Assembly (NCBI RefSeq): GCF_000321225.1
Contig: NW_004450566.1
Span: forward strand, 863,399 to 927,398
Length of the DNA: 64,000 nt
Reading direction: 5' to 3'
Source: Odobenus rosmarus divergens
Taxonomy: Eukaryota > Chordata > Mammalia > Carnivora > Odobenidae
In this document: piece by piece, positions 1 to 12,399 of the stretch
Layout of the letters: each line of letters opens with the position of its first letter
Numbering within the stretch: the first letter of the stretch is position 1
Made by a program: the position numbers and the translations under genes
The notes under the pieces: model-generated
What the model saw: only the letters and a program-made list of their open reading frames with translations
The model's database searches: none
What the model was told of the DNA's origin: nothing

Positions 1-1600
1 AGAATTCTGAAACTACTGTATGTATAAGCTGGAATTGAACAAATAAACAGTAGTAGATGATGGGATCCAGTTTTTTCATTTTTGGAGTGGAAAATTACAG
101 ATAAGCGAGGGAGAAATCTAGAATGAACCTTGTGGTATGGATTAGAGTGGAGACATGAGTATAAACTCATGTTAAGTTTAATATACAGATGGATGGATAC
201 AGTGATAATTATAGATGTGTGTAAACATGGGTTCATATACATACATATATTTCCCAGCTCTATCCTTTGAGCTCTGTCCTAGAAGCAATGATACCCCAGT
301 ACCAATGATCAAACCCAGCACCAAAATCTTGGTTTCTAATAGCATTTTCCAATAAAAGGAATCAGAACTCCTTGAAGAAATGGCTAATTCTAATGCTGGG
401 GCAGAGTATACACAAGAGGAGCCTGGAGCATTTCGTAGTGCCAGAAAGTAAGGAAGTGTTCAAAAACAAAATGACGGCAGCATGTCAAAGGGAAACAGGA
501 GCTGACCTGAAAGAACTCCCAATGGTCAAAGCTGGAAAAATCAGAGCAACAAAATAAATAATACAGGAGTAGATTATAACACAAAATATAAAATAAAAAT
601 CTGTAATGCCATACTGATATAAATATAGGATTGAATAAGTAAGTAAAAGAGAAAAGACACATAATGCATGTCAAAAGAACTCCAGCTAATTTATATAGGT
701 AGCCCCTTTTCAAGGAGGTAGAGCTTAACTCTTCACCCCTTTGCGTGTGGGCTGTGTCTAGTGGCTTGCTTCCAAAGCATATGGAAAAGTATAACAAAGT
801 AACTTCATAGCGGGGGAAACTAGCACTGCAAGGGCCAGATGAATAAGATTAACATCTTCAGTGATAAATCATGTTGACAGTATATGTCCTTGATACGATA
901 TCTTTTTTTTTTTTTAAAGATTTTATTTATTTATTTGACAGAGAGAGACACAGCGAGAGAGGGAACACAAGCAGGGGGAGCAGGAGAGGGAGAAGCAAGC
1001 TTACCGCGGAGCAGGGAGCCTGACATGGGGCTCGATCCCAGGACCCTGGGATCACGATCTGAGCCGAAGGCAGACGCTTAACGACTGAGCCACCCAGGTG
1101 CCCCCTTGATACGATTTTCTAAGAATGACCCTTCATCTCAGTGGTCCTTCCTCCCCAAAATCCATAACCCTCACACTAGAAAAACATCATCAGACAAATT
1201 TCCCAAATGAGGGAAATTCTATAAATATCTGAGCAGTATTCCTAAAAAGCATCAAGGTCATCAGAAGTAAGAAAAATCTAAGAAGCTGTCACAGTACAGA
1301 GGAGTCTAATGAGACATGATGACCGCACACAATGTGGCATCCTGGATGGGATCCTGGAACAGAAAAAGGACATCAAAGGAGAACTAAATTGAAACAAGAA
1401 TAAAGTATGGAGTTTAGTTAATGGTGACATGTCAGTGCTGGTTCACGAGGTGTGACAGATGCCCCATGATAACATATATGCGATGTTAACAATGGGGAAA
1501 CTAGAGCAGACTAATGAAAATTCTCTATACTATCTTTGCAACTTTTGTACAAATTTGAAACCATTCTAAAATTTAGAATTTATTTCAAAAAAAGAATGAG
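1..1600 (+). repeat. L1M (L1MB-type) LINE 3' region, sense
   Basis: Resembles the 3' part of an old mammalian L1 of the L1MB class over its whole length, including a segment near 1340-1370 with GGATCCTGGAACAGAAAAAG and an A-rich end near 1590. It runs off the left edge and is interrupted by the young SINE at 900-1103, whose target duplication is part of the L1 sequence. The short ORFs here are degenerate and not genes. Confidence 0.8.
900..1103 (-). mobile_element. CAN-SINE (young, variant A), antisense, in L1M
   Basis: T-run, AAAGATTTTATTTATT tail and reversed tRNA-Lys-type head ending CACCCAGGTGCCC. Flanked by an exact 12-bp target duplication CCTTGATACGAT at 888-899 and 1104-1115. Carries the GACACAGCGAGAGAGGGAAC variant also seen at 14969 and 34426. 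Confidence 0.95.
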
Positions 1601-1727
1601 GAGTATATGTTTATATAAATACATACTTGAATCAGAATTCCTATAGAGAAGTAAAGAACAGAGCCAAGTAAACACCAAGGTGAATATCACTTCCATTTTC
1701 CGGAGGACATCATATTTTGGCAATTCA

Positions 1728-1971
1728 GCACAGTGGGTAAAGCATTCAAGCTTAGGTTCACACAGCTGGGTTCAAATCCCAGCTCTGCCACTTATTGACT
1801 ATGTAACCTTGAGTGAGTTATTCAATCACCCTGAAACTCAGTTCCCTTATGTGTCACCTGTGGATAATAAAACTGAATATGTACTTCCTAGGGTTACTCT
1901 GAAGCTGAATGAAGAGATGTATAAAAGCATTTAGCATAGTGCTTCCTGTATGGTAAGTGTGCTGCTTACAA
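1728..1971 (+). repeat. MIR SINE
   Basis: tRNA-like head with B-box GGGTTCAAATCCCAGC, then the core with CCACTTATTGAC.. and TAACCTTGAGTGAGTTA, and a tail resembling the usual AGTGCCTGGCACATAGTAAG end. A SINE has inserted at its 3' tail. Confidence 0.9.
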
Positions 1972-1990
1972 TTATTATATTGCATTTAAA

Positions 1991-2190
1991 CATTTTTAAT
2001 TTAATTTTCATTAAAAAATTGTTTTTAGAGAGAGTGAAGGGGGAGGGGCAAAGCGAGAGGGAGAGAATCTCAAGCCCGCTTCAAGCCCAGCATGGAGCCC
2101 CATGCAGGGCTTGATCTCAGGACCCTGAGATCATGACCTGAGTTGAAATCAGGAGTCAGGTGCTTAACAAACTGAGCCACTCAGGCACCC
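1991..2190 (-). mobile_element. CAN-SINE, antisense, nested at the MIR tail
   Basis: Reversed SINE ending CTGAGCCACTCAGGCACCC. Flanked by a perfect 19-bp target duplication TTATTATATTGCATTTAAA at 1972-1990 and 2191-2209. Confidence 0.95.
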
Positions 2191-2265
2191 TTATTATATT
2201 GCATTTAAATGCAATGATTATAATGTATTTATTATTGCTATTTATTTAAAAATTTTAAACTCCCA

Positions 2266-2372
2266 GGGCTCCTGGCTGGCTCAGTTGGTGGAGAATGTGA
2301 CTTTTGATCTTGAGGTTGTGAGTTCAAGCTCTATGTTGGGTGTAGAGATTACTTGAAAAAAATTTTAAAAAA
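2266..2372 (+). mobile_element. Short older CAN-SINE
   Basis: GGGCTCCTGGCTGGCTCAGTTGG head, TTGTGAGTTCAAGC B-box and GTTGGGTGTAGAGATTACTT end, without the CT-rich tail of younger copies. Followed directly by another SINE. Confidence 0.85.
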
Positions 2373-2574
2373 GGGGCGCCGGGGTAGCTCAGCTGGTTAA
2401 GTGACTGCCTTCAGCTCAGGTCATGATCCTGGAGTCCCGGGATCGAGTCCCTCATCGGGCTCCCTGCTCAGCAGGGGGTCTGCTTCTCCCTCTGACCCTC
2501 CTCCCTCTCATGCTCTCTCTCTATCATTCTCCCTCTCTCAATAAATAAATAAAAATCTTTAAAAAAAATTTTTT
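2373..2574 (+). mobile_element. CAN-SINE (variant B), tandem to the preceding one
   Basis: Head GGGGCGCCGGGGTAGCTCAG, CCCGGGATCGAGTCCC, CTGACCCTCCTCCCTCTCATG and a CT-rich then AATAAATAAA tail. It appears to have landed in the A-rich tail of the SINE at 2266-2372. Confidence 0.92.
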
Positions 2575-2579
2575 TTAAC

Positions 2580-5500
2580 CCCAGAATATCCACTGGACAG
2601 GGGCAAACCATTCTTGGCTGGATCTTACTCCTTATCCAGTTGATGAATGTCTTAGATCTGTTCCCGTTCAGCCAGCATTCCAGACATTGACCAGACCATA
2701 ATGTGCTCCAAAGCTGAGCAGTACTCTAGGAAAGCCCTGATCCAGATCCATATCTCTGACTGAGGGGGAAGCCAGAATTCACCCTGATGTGCTCATTCCC
2801 AAGAATGGGTGCTTTCCCCATTTCCTTAGGAAGTCTGAATGTGATTGAAATGTTTGTTTCATGTGTGTTTGTGCTGAGAGAAAGGCTGGCTTCTTGAAAC
2901 AATTCCAGCTTTTGCTAGGGAACAAAGAAAACAAGTTTGCAATGACATATTCATGGTGGTAAATACACCGGACCCAACGTCCTATAGCTGTTTTCATCCT
3001 AGGGTAGTGACGTGTTCATTATGGCCCCTCAGACCCAGATGCGACACAGGAAACTGAGTCATACTGTTTAATATTCTGCCCGGCAGGTGAATCTCTGAAA
3101 ATCGAGTTATACCGCGAACTCTGGGTACTTTTCTCTTCCTTCTACTCTTGTCCCACATACAAATACTACTTTTTGAATTGATTGTCTGTATAGAAGTCTT
3201 AGCAGCCCAATTCTCTGCACAGCAAACCGTTCACTTCAAATGCTTAACACAGGAAGATTAATCCTTCTAATGTGTTGTTTCTGTCTGGAATTTACCAAGA
3301 CTAAGTGGCTCATGGGAATCAACTTTATAAGAGTTAGTACATTCTTGTGATATAGGAGATTTTCAAATGATCTTATCCTTTCCATATATCCAATCCAGCC
3401 CTCCCACTCAGAAAGTAGTCATCTGAATTGTCCTCAGGTCTTGTCCTCATTTCTTCTCTCCGCCAGTCTCTGGTAGCATAACCTGAAGGTATTTAGACTG
3501 GGCTGATATGCTAAGCAAGCCATATTTCTTCATTACACAGAAAAAGAAACCACAATTTGTCATCAACATGACTCACCCAGACTTCTACCACCATGCCCAC
3601 CCGGTTAGGTTTAACCAAGCAAGTAAAGCCATAATGCAGAGCAAGATTTTGTGCATCAGCGTGTCCCTAATGCCATCTCTCTTTGGTCATCTTTTATGAT
3701 CTACTTGTTGCAGATCATTTCACATTACATGGCTAATGGTGTTGGGTTTCGTTCTATTTTTGTTTTTTCTCTACATTTCTGCTGTTTCAGGCTCAGATTG
3801 GCACATGAGCACAATGTACTCTTTCTAAGAGGCTCTTCAATGGCCTGCAAGCTCATCGTATGTCCAGATTTCCTTTCCTCTTGTGGAGAAAAAGTATTTC
3901 TTTGGTTATAATACTCAAAGTCATTTTGGACACTTGCATAATCCTGATTTTTTTTTTAAACTCAGTACATAAGAGATCCACTAATTTCTGGAGAGGGAAG
4001 AGTTGAGAGCACATACCAAGGACCATTTGGAATATTCTCCCAACCCGTTCCAGTTCTTCCTCCTCTGGAATAGAATCCCAGGGGCCAGCAGGACTCCATG
4101 ACTTGGCCCCTTCCTCCTACCCCACAGTTGACTGGACCAAAGGTAGACCTGACCTGAACTGACCCAAACAGGTTTGCCTTCCTCCCTGGGAGGTAGGGAC
4201 CAGATAAAGAAATTAAGGAAAAGACAGAGAGAGAAAAACTTCCTAAGTGGCATAACTGTGACATGGAGCATGCAGACGAAGGATTCACTGTGGGAACTGA
4301 CATTCCAGGAAGCCAGCCTGCAGAGAGAGATGGGGCAGGCCCACGAGGGAAGTGGAGAGGCAACACAGATAGAGGAGGCCTAGCTTGCTTGCAGCCCTCT
4401 AGCAACGAGTTGCCATCTCAAGTGAGGTCCAGCTGCATTCAGCTCTAGTTCTTGGGGGCTCCTTATATCCTTGGAACTGACTGCCCTCCTTTCTGTTTTA
4501 CCTAGAACGATGGGCTTTTTCTCTTGCTTAACAACATAAGAGTCTTGACAAATTCAAAGCATAACTAGAAAGCCCCTCCTCTCACTACCACACATCACTT
4601 TCACCAATTCTCTTAATGGGGAAAGCCATCCCCATTTGGCCGTGGGCTACCATTCAAACCCTTTCCTCCCTGTTTGGCGTTCAGAGGAGAGGAAGAAATG
4701 TTGTCCTAAACCTTTCTTTTGCCTGCCTGCCTGCCTGCCTTCTCCTAGTCTTACCCACCCTTGTCCGTAGGAAGCCAGCTGTCTCCGCAGGGGAGGTCTT
4801 CCCACCCGGCCACGCGTGAACCATGTTCTCTTCCCTTCCAAGCAGCTTTCCACGTTGTTGTTCTTTCTGTAAAGTCCCCTCCTCTTACTCTCCAAATCCC
4901 GCACACTCTCCTGGGCCAGCATAACCCCACCTACGGTGAGAACTGGTGAATCACTTTCCCACTTTTTTCTCTTCCTTTTCTTATCTCCTTGAAATATTTC
5001 TACTACATATTTACTGTCCTTGAAACATGCTCAAGATCCTATGTTATGTGGAAAATGTGTTTACAAAATAGCATGTACATTACAGAGCTATCGATAAAGC
5101 TGTATATCAATAAATTAACTGTGTGTTGGGATTTGGGGGTAATTTTACCTCTGTTTTATTTGCCCAGTTTATGTTTTCTTAGTTATTTTTACAATAAACA
5201 CAAAATGTAAAATAAAAATAATATGAGGAAAAGTCTAAGCTCCTTGATCTGGCTTTTAAGGACTTCCATAATTTGAGTCCTCTTGAACTGTTCTCATTTA
5301 TTCAGGTTAGCCTCTATTTTCAAATATTTTGCAATATGCTTGAAGATTCAGGTCATACTTTCTTATTTTTTCTTACTCTTCATTTTTCTTGTCCCTTAAT
5401 TCTGATATAACAGTAAGTTATTATTTAATTGACTTATTCTTGATAACATCTGAGTAAAGTCATACCAGAGCTTATACTATGTATAACTATGTGCACTCTT

Positions 5501-6145
5501 GAAAGATACAATATTCAACCTTTCGTTGTTGGAGTCCCTGGGACCACTATTTCTGTCCCCAGCCTTTTTCCTCTGGAATACTTCAAGTATCACATCTTAT
5601 ATTTTCCATTTTATCATTTTAATACAAGCGAGATGATCACATGTCCAAATCATGCTGGTCCAGTGTGGATCTTAAAATAAACAAATGGTAAATAATTCAG
5701 TCCTTCCGTGATTTCGGCCGAATGCTGTAAGTCAGCAGGCTCCAGGACACAGGGCATTTAAGTGGAGGCTTTGGAGAGGAGTCACCTAAACATATATTTT
5801 CTTCCTTGTATATGACCATGGGTTAGTTGTATCTGTAGCTAGAATTATAATTAGGTACTGTGGATTACTCAGTTCGGTCTTCTGCTTTATGTGTCTCCTC
5901 CAGAGTTTTAATTGAGCACTGTTTAATGTTTCAGCTAAAATGATATTAAGTCAATTATCTTTGCTTTAAAATATCCCTGTGACCCATTCACTTTGATTAT
6001 CAAACAAAGCAAGAGGAAACATTACAACCAGAGATGGAAGAGACCTCAGGGTTGTCTAGATCTTGCATGGCCTGAATCGTGTGTCTCCCTAGGACCATCC
6101 CTGACAGTGGTCATGTGACCTCTGTCCAGGTGACTAGGGCAGGTA
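2580..6145. other. Upstream intergenic DNA without recognised genes
   Basis: Mostly unique-looking sequence. An L2-like segment may lie at about 5230-5400 (TTAAGGACTTCCATAATTTGAGTCC). A CCTG-repeat stretch occurs near 4720-4740. Open frames in this block are short and show no family resemblance. Confidence 0.5.
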
Positions 6146-6149
6146 GGAT

Positions 6150-6325
6150 TCTGTACTGCTGAAGCACATGGGCTCTAGACTCAGTTAAATATAGGTCTGA
6201 ATCACAGCTCTGATACCTAGCTGTGAGCTCTTAGACAATTTACGGAATCTCTCTGAGACTCGGTATCTTTATCTGTAAAATGAGCCTACTAATCCATACC
6301 TTGCAGGGCTGTTATTTTTAAAAAT
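6150..6325 (+). repeat. MIR SINE
   Basis: Contains CTCTGATACCTAGCTGTGAGCTCTTAGACAA.. and TATCTTTATCTGTAAAATGAG, the usual MIR core and 3' segment. Confidence 0.85.
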
Positions 6326-6329
6326 GGGT

Positions 6330-8300
6330 TACAGCGACCTGATCTATGCACAGATTGAACATAGGTCTTTATTTCTTCTCCCTCCTGAAACCCCACTAAA
6401 AGGAGAGTAAATGAATTTAAAACAAATAGGCAAGTTATAAACCCCCGAGGTTGAAGAGAATGGAATGGGAGACAATGAACAGATCTGAGACCGACGATGG
6501 CAAGTGGACAATGGCAAGTGGAAATGGAATGGTGGAAAGTGACTCTCACAGCCTGGGGAGTGACACCCTGCAGGCCTGTAGAGAAGCTACTGACCAGTGC
6601 ACCAGGTGGAATGTCACTTTGTATCTTCAGGGTTTAGAGCTGGGACATGGGCTGAAACAGAGGGAGCTGGGCTGAAAATCATAGGTGGCACTTAGTGACT
6701 CAGGCCCTTTCTTTCCCCTCACACAGCGCGGTAACTATACGTTTCCAACCTCGGATGAGATGGCTGACTCACAAAGAGGACGCTGGAGAGAGGATAAGAA
6801 AATTAGAGGAGCAATCCAGGACATGCAACAGCGGGGAGATAGAATCAAATAATATAGTTCTCAGGACTCTTCAGACATACTTATCCACTAGCCTCAGACT
6901 GACTTATCAAGGCAGAGACCAAGGTGGCAAAGGTGGCTTGATCTAGGCCACAAAGCAGATCAGAGGGAGAAGGACTTAGCTATCCGGCCCCTAGACTTCA
7001 AATATTTAAGAAACATGATAAACAATGGATCCAGGGAGAGGCTACACTCCCAGGGCCAAGCACCAGTGACCTTTCATGGGAGAAGAACTTTAATCATGCC
7101 TATTGAAACAAAATGTTGCAATATCAGACAGCCACTAAGGTCAGGAATACCTAGTAAAAGAAACACAGTAATGCATTGTCCTTGCCAGCAACCAAGGGCT
7201 GGGGGGGGGGGGGGCGGGGTGAGGCTTGCTGACCTGAAACACATACAAACCGTTTTTAAAAACAAATCAAGCAGCAGAAAGCTGAATCTTCTATCAACTT
7301 TAAGTCCTTTTAGCAATTATGTAAGATTAAACTATATGAAATTGCTACCACTGTAGGTCAAAAATTTTGAATATAGGCAAGTTTAGATGATTCAGCCTAC
7401 TAATCAAAGTAGGGGGGCTTCTTCCCCTATGATTGCCTCTATTCCTATAGCATAGCCATTCTTTTACAGAGATACCAACAACTCCTGCAACAAAAATGTG
7501 AATACCATGTGCTGACACTCTTCAGGGCCCCGGGGATAGATCAGTGAGCAAGAGAGATGAAGTCACTACTGGATGAGTCAGACTTGGCTTAACAGGCCAT
7601 CTTTACTGAGTAGGATTCCCAGAGCCAAAGGCTGCAGAGTCAGTCTGACCTGTGATGAATTCCTGGCTCTGGGTTCTGTGTGACCATGAATGTGTGTTCA
7701 CAGGGCAGAGAAGTACAAAATAAGTACCCTATAAATTGTAACTGTTATACTTATTAACATTTATTGTAGGAAACCTCCTTCAAAGATTTTACCATTTCAA
7801 GAAAAATAATATGCAAATATTTTAACTTAAGTGCTAACACTTCAATGCACAGTGAGAAATAAATAGGTTTGTTAGGTCAGGAGCATAAACTTGACACTTG
7901 TAGGTGCCTTCATGAGTGTGGCCAAGTGACGGTATTCTGTAAGAGTTAGCCTGGAACGACCAATGAGGAAGTGAGTCTTCAGACAAGTTCTGAAAGTGAG
8001 TTTTGAAAGAGGGGAAGAAGAAACAACTTTCATAAAAGGATCCCAAACCGAGCTCATGGGAAATAGAACCTAAAAGGTAGATTAGTCTTCACAGAGAAAA
8101 GTGATATTTTTAGCCTTTCTTCCTAGGAATGTTGTGGAAACACAGTCTAAGTTGAAAAGGTAGTTACTCTTTCTAGACTAAATGCCACAATCAGAATTCA
8201 CATTTGCTGGGGACGTTTCCTAGCAGAGGAGGAAACTGGAGAAGGTCTGAGTTCACTCTGAACTGGGGTCTTTTATACTTGTGTCTTAATATTCCCCATT
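6330..8300. other. Intergenic DNA, no recognised gene; G-run at 7201-7218
   Basis: No coding exon seen. An uninterrupted run of about 14 G followed by CGGGG lies at 7201-7218. A weak MIR-like patch may exist near 7620-7740. Confidence 0.45.
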
Positions 8301-8305
8301 CTGAG

Positions 8306-8676
8306 TGTATTAGTTTGCTAGAGTGGCCACAACTTTAGCTAAGACTGGCTTAGAACAACAGAAATTTATTGTGTCACATTTCTGGAGGCTGCAAGTCCAA
8401 AAGCAGCGTGTCAGCAGGGTCATGCTCATTCTGAAGGTGCTGGGGGAGCAGCCGATTCAGGCGGCTGCCCTAGTTTCTCCATAGTTCCCCAGCTTAGGGC
8501 AGCATATGCACACAAGGCATTGTCCCTGTGCACTCACCGATGTCCCAATTTCTCCTTTTTATGAGAAAAATAGGGCCCACCCCAATAACCTCAACTTAAC
8601 TAGATTATTTCTGTAAAACCCTATCTTTAAATAAGGTTGGATTCTGAGGTATGGGGGACACAACTAACCCTTAACA
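8306..8676 (-). mobile_element. Solo LTR of ERVL-MaLR type (MLT1-like), antisense
   Basis: Reverse complement begins TGTTAAGGG and ends CTAGCAAACTAATACA, and includes the MLT1-type segment seen here as GAACAACAGAAATTTATTG. TG...CA ends are flanked by an exact 5-bp duplication CTGAG at 8301-8305 and 8677-8681. No internal retroviral sequence is attached. Confidence 0.9.
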
Positions 8677-9341
8677 CTGAGAAAAAGGAAACTGATCTAA
8701 TCATAAAAAGTGATTTTGGCTAGTATAGCACAAAGTGCTACCTCTTGGGAAATAACCCAAAATTCGTATAAGTAAAAATCCTATTTAAGCAAAAACAGTT
8801 TTTACAAAGCAAAGAAGTTTCTTTGCAAGAATGCTCCTCTCACCACAGAACTATGTTATGTCTATTTGAATAACGAGTCCCCCTCAATGCATGATTTTGT
8901 GCAACCAATGCCTTTGGAGTCTGAACCGGATCTAATTAACAAACACAATATAATGAAACCAGAAGGTTACTGTTGAGCCTGCAGTATGGAGAACTGAGTT
9001 GTTAACAGGGTTGTTGATTTTCCTTCACAGTTCTGTATGTGGCACCAGGCAGCAGCGAATCACCCAATGTCCCCTCTACCTACCCCATCACAAACATGGC
9101 CACTGCCCCCAGTGGAAAAGCCAAACCATTCGCAGAAACAAAAATAATCCAAGGCTCAGAATTATTCCAGAAAATGGTGGGAGAGGGGACTGTATGTGTA
9201 TTGCAACTTTTCTTTTGCTAGTTCACAGCAGAGAGTTCGGGCATCAGTTAAGCTTTCCCTTCCCCTCCTATAGTTCTAGAAAGCGAATTCTAGAAGCACA
9301 ATTTATTTCAAGAAAGCAAAGTTAAAAGTTTTAGAAATTCT

Positions 9342-9506
9342 GGGCGCCTGGGTGGCTCAGTTGGTTAAGCCTTCGGCTCAGGTCATGATCCCAGGGTCCT
9401 GGGGTCGAGTCCTGCATGGGGCTCCCTGCTCAGCGAGGACTCTGCTTCTCCCTCTACCCCCCCCATTTGTGCTCTCTCTCTCTTGCAAAAATAAACAAAA
9501 AATAAA
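9342..9506 (+). mobile_element. CAN-SINE
   Basis: Head GGGCGCCTGGGTGGCTCAG and A-rich tail, flanked by the exact target duplication TTTTAGAAATTCT at 9329-9341 and 9507-9519. It lacks the GCGACTG segment normally following GGTTAA. Confidence 0.95.
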
Positions 9507-9629
9507 TTTTAGAAATTCTAAGTGATGAAGTTTAATCTGTAAGTTATACATGCATCTAATACATATTTATTGATTATCTAAAACTGCAATTGAACAAAAA
9601 ATACTGTGTATGTGTTTAAAAAAAAACTG

Positions 9630-10080
9630 AGTAGAATAAAAGAAAAGATAGAAGTGAAAGGTAACTCTCCTCCCCACTCACATCCCTAATCTCCCTAGTT
9701 CCTCCCCAAAGGCAACCACTATTTGTAATTTTTTGTGTATCGTTCCAGAAATAGCCAGCACAAGAAATACATATGTGGTTATATAGAAAGTTCATAAAAT
9801 ATATATCTATTTTTTATTTTTACATAATACTAGAATGCTATATATGGATTCTTCACACTGCCATTTTTAAAAGATTTTTTATTTATTTATTTGAGAGAGA
9901 GAGCACACAAGCAGCAGGGAGGGAGAAGCAGGTTGCCCATCGAGCGAGCCACCAAGGTGCCCCTACTTTGTCTCTACAGATTTGCCTATTCTGACATTTC
10001 ATATAAATGAATAATATATAACCTTTTGTAACTGACTAGTATTATTTTTATATTCTCCAGGTACACTCTGAAGAACAGAT
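9630..10080 (-). repeat. Old L1M 3' fragment, antisense, split by a SINE
   Basis: Resembles the reverse complement of an L1M 3' region (CCCAAAGGCAACCACTATTTG, then TGTGTATCGTTCCAGAAATA). The SINE at 9866-9963 interrupts it. Confidence 0.6.
9866..9963 (-). mobile_element. CAN-SINE, internally deleted, antisense
   Basis: Has the AAAAGATTTTTTATTTATTT tail and the reversed head GAGCGAGCCACCAAGGTGCCCC, but most of the middle (between the GAAGCAGG motif and the head) is missing. Confidence 0.85.
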
Positions 10081-10244
10081 AGCTAAAGTACCTAGATTCA
10101 CTTTTATCACTCCAGATATTAGATCTTTCATTTAAAAATATAATCTAATCCCCCACCCCAAAGCATCATACATACCATCCATATGCAAACATTCCACTCC
10201 AAATTCCATGACAAATTTTGTTTTGTATATAGCAAAGAATAAAT

Positions 10245-10470
10245 ACAGAGCCGAGGTTAGAAGCACTAAGCCACCTGACTCAAATGCTAACTGTCACTTA
10301 GCAGCTGTGTAACCCAGGATTAATTATTCAACCTCTCTGGGCTTTAGTTTCCTCTAATATAACAGGAGGAAATTATTGTTTCCTCCTTCCTGAGGGTGAA
10401 ATGAACAAATATATGCAAAGTCTTTAAAAACTGAAAAGTTTCTAATACATAGTAAGTACTATATATTTTT
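10245..10470 (+). repeat. MIR SINE
   Basis: CTTAGCAGCTGTGTAACCCAGG, CAACCTCTCTGGGCTTTAG and a terminal ATAGTAAGTACTATA match the MIR layout. Confidence 0.85.
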
Positions 10471-10669
10471 ATTTATTTACTGTCATTATTAACTGTGAGA
10501 GCCATTCAATAGAATTAGTACCATGGAGTGTTTAGATAGTTCTCCTGACCTTCTGATCTGATATGATCAGAGATCATTTCAATTACAAGTGTCCTTCTAA
10601 ATTCCCCAGTCTATTTCTTTCATCTTTTGAAGAAGGAAGTTTAGCCTGGAAAAAAACCAATAATGTGTT

Positions 10670-11470
10670 CTTATGCATTCCATAAATTTTTACTGAAGAC
10701 ATATTGTGTGCCAGGCACAGCCTCAAGTTCTGTGAATAAGACCAAAATGACCCTTTTCCTCACAGAGTCTAGCAGTGGGTGCAGATAAACAGTATGACAG
10801 GGATCGAAGAATGTATTAGTATGCACAACGATTTCCCCTCTATGGGACCCTCTAGGAAGAATGATATCATCGCAGAAGGAAACAAGAGAAAGAAATAAGA
10901 CAAAATAACATCTTCTGATTGTTTTTCGGAGAGTTTATAGAAGAAATTTTGGAGCATGGGGGAGATAATGGAAGTAAGATAAAAAGAGAAAGGACTTTTA
11001 AGATGTTTTGCGGAGTGTTCTGTGTGTCCACTCAGGCATTTTCAGTCGCAGTAAGAGGACTGGAGTAAAGATTGAAATGCTTTTAGTTACTTTTGGAATG
11101 CTGGACTGCTGTTTCTTTAAATAGAAACTGCATTTAGGACTAGGCCATGAGAATCGTGGACTTTATATTTGTAATGCAGTGCTGCGGAAAGTTAGTACTT
11201 TGGGAAAGGAAAGGGAGGAGTATTCCAGGGGGTGGGAAATGAGCAAAGGCAGAATTGGGAAGAGCCAAGAATGTTCCAGGATCTGAAAGCAGGAGGGCAT
11301 GGCTGGAGCACAGGTGTGTGAAGGCATAACGCTGCAGCTGGGGCTGCCCAGGACAAATCCTGCAGGTCCTGGGAGGACACAGTAAGGCATCTAAACTTCA
11401 TCCTGTTGGCACTAAGGAACCATCAAGGACGGTAAACAAGGACGAGAGATGATTCACACAGGACTAGTTA
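10670..11470 (+). repeat. Possible old LINE (L2/CR1-like) fragments
   Basis: TGTGTGCCAGGCACAGCCTC followed by a CCTCACAGAGTCTAGCAG segment, and later CCATCAAGGACGGTAAACAAG, resemble a common ancient LINE-derived repeat. Family assignment is uncertain. Confidence 0.4.
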
Positions 11471-11708
11471 GTTGTTGGCCCCAGGAATACAACTGACTCA
11501 GAACTGAGCTCTTTTCACGGACCCATAGCCCTGAGGATGGAGAGCCACAAGCCTAAGGGAAATTAGTAAGGAAAGCAAAAGATATCTAGCTTACAGGAAG
11601 GCTTATAGCTTCCTAGCAGATAGGGGTGTCTTCTACCTACTTCCTTGTCTGCTGCCAGACCTATACAGCAATTTTTTTTTCCTTTTTGCTTTAAAAGCAC
11701 TAGACAAA

Positions 11709-11901
11709 GGGCGCCTGGGTGGCTCAGTTGGTTAAGCGACTGCCTTCGGCTCAGGTCATGATCCTGGGGTCCCGGGATCGAGTCCCACATCGGGCCCCCT
11801 GCTCAGCGGGGAGTCTGCTTCTCCCTCTGACCCTCCCCCCTCTCATGTTCTCTCTCTCTCTCATTCTCGCTCTCAAATAAATAAAATCTTTAAAAAAAAA
11901 T
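11709..11901 (+). mobile_element. CAN-SINE (young, variant B)
   Basis: Intact head GGGCGCCTGGGTGGCTCAG to A-tail, with exact 16-bp target duplication AAAAGCACTAGACAAA at 11693-11708 and 11902-11917. Confidence 0.96.
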
Positions 11902-12399
11902 AAAAGCACTAGACAAAACTAGAAAATAAAAAAAAATACATTTTGCCTTCATTTCTAATCATTCTTTGCAATCAAATTTTAAAATTGTTGTTTCTCTGTA
12001 TCTTGATTGCTAGTATTAACAGCACAGCCACTGCATGAAACAAATTGTTCTTCAGTGACACCTCTTGAAGGCAAAAGTCGTTGTAAAACAGGGAGAAATT
12101 TAATTAAATGGGGAGTATTTTCAGACCTAATGTTTAGTTAAATAGCAACTGGACAGCATACTTTAGTAATACTAATTCCCTCCCCCCCAATTCTATTTGC
12201 AAAGTTTTCTGGGGGTCTATCACACCGAGGAATGTAATGGATGTGATAAGCTACCTGAATCCCCATCAGGAATAAAAGAGTCCTTCTTCCAGCTCCTAGG
12301 AGTGCCGCCAGCACACAGCCCTCATCTCGCAGCCCCCTTTGGGGGTTGCCACAGCTGAAGGGAGCCACCTCCCTCCCCCTTCACCCTCAGCCACACCCA

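Noticed and set aside
884..1081. Open frames such as 884-1081, 30530-30718, 34448-34855, 45143-45394 and 53521-53706
   Set aside because: They read through CAN-SINE bodies; the repeated peptide patterns (for example RLPSAQVM and SAGSLLLPL) come from the SINE, not from a gene family.
1728..1800. tRNA-like sequence with a good B-box (GGGTTCAAATCC)
   Set aside because: It is the head of a MIR. No full cloverleaf is seen, and the MIR core follows directly. The same applies to the tRNA-Lys-like heads of the CAN-SINEs.
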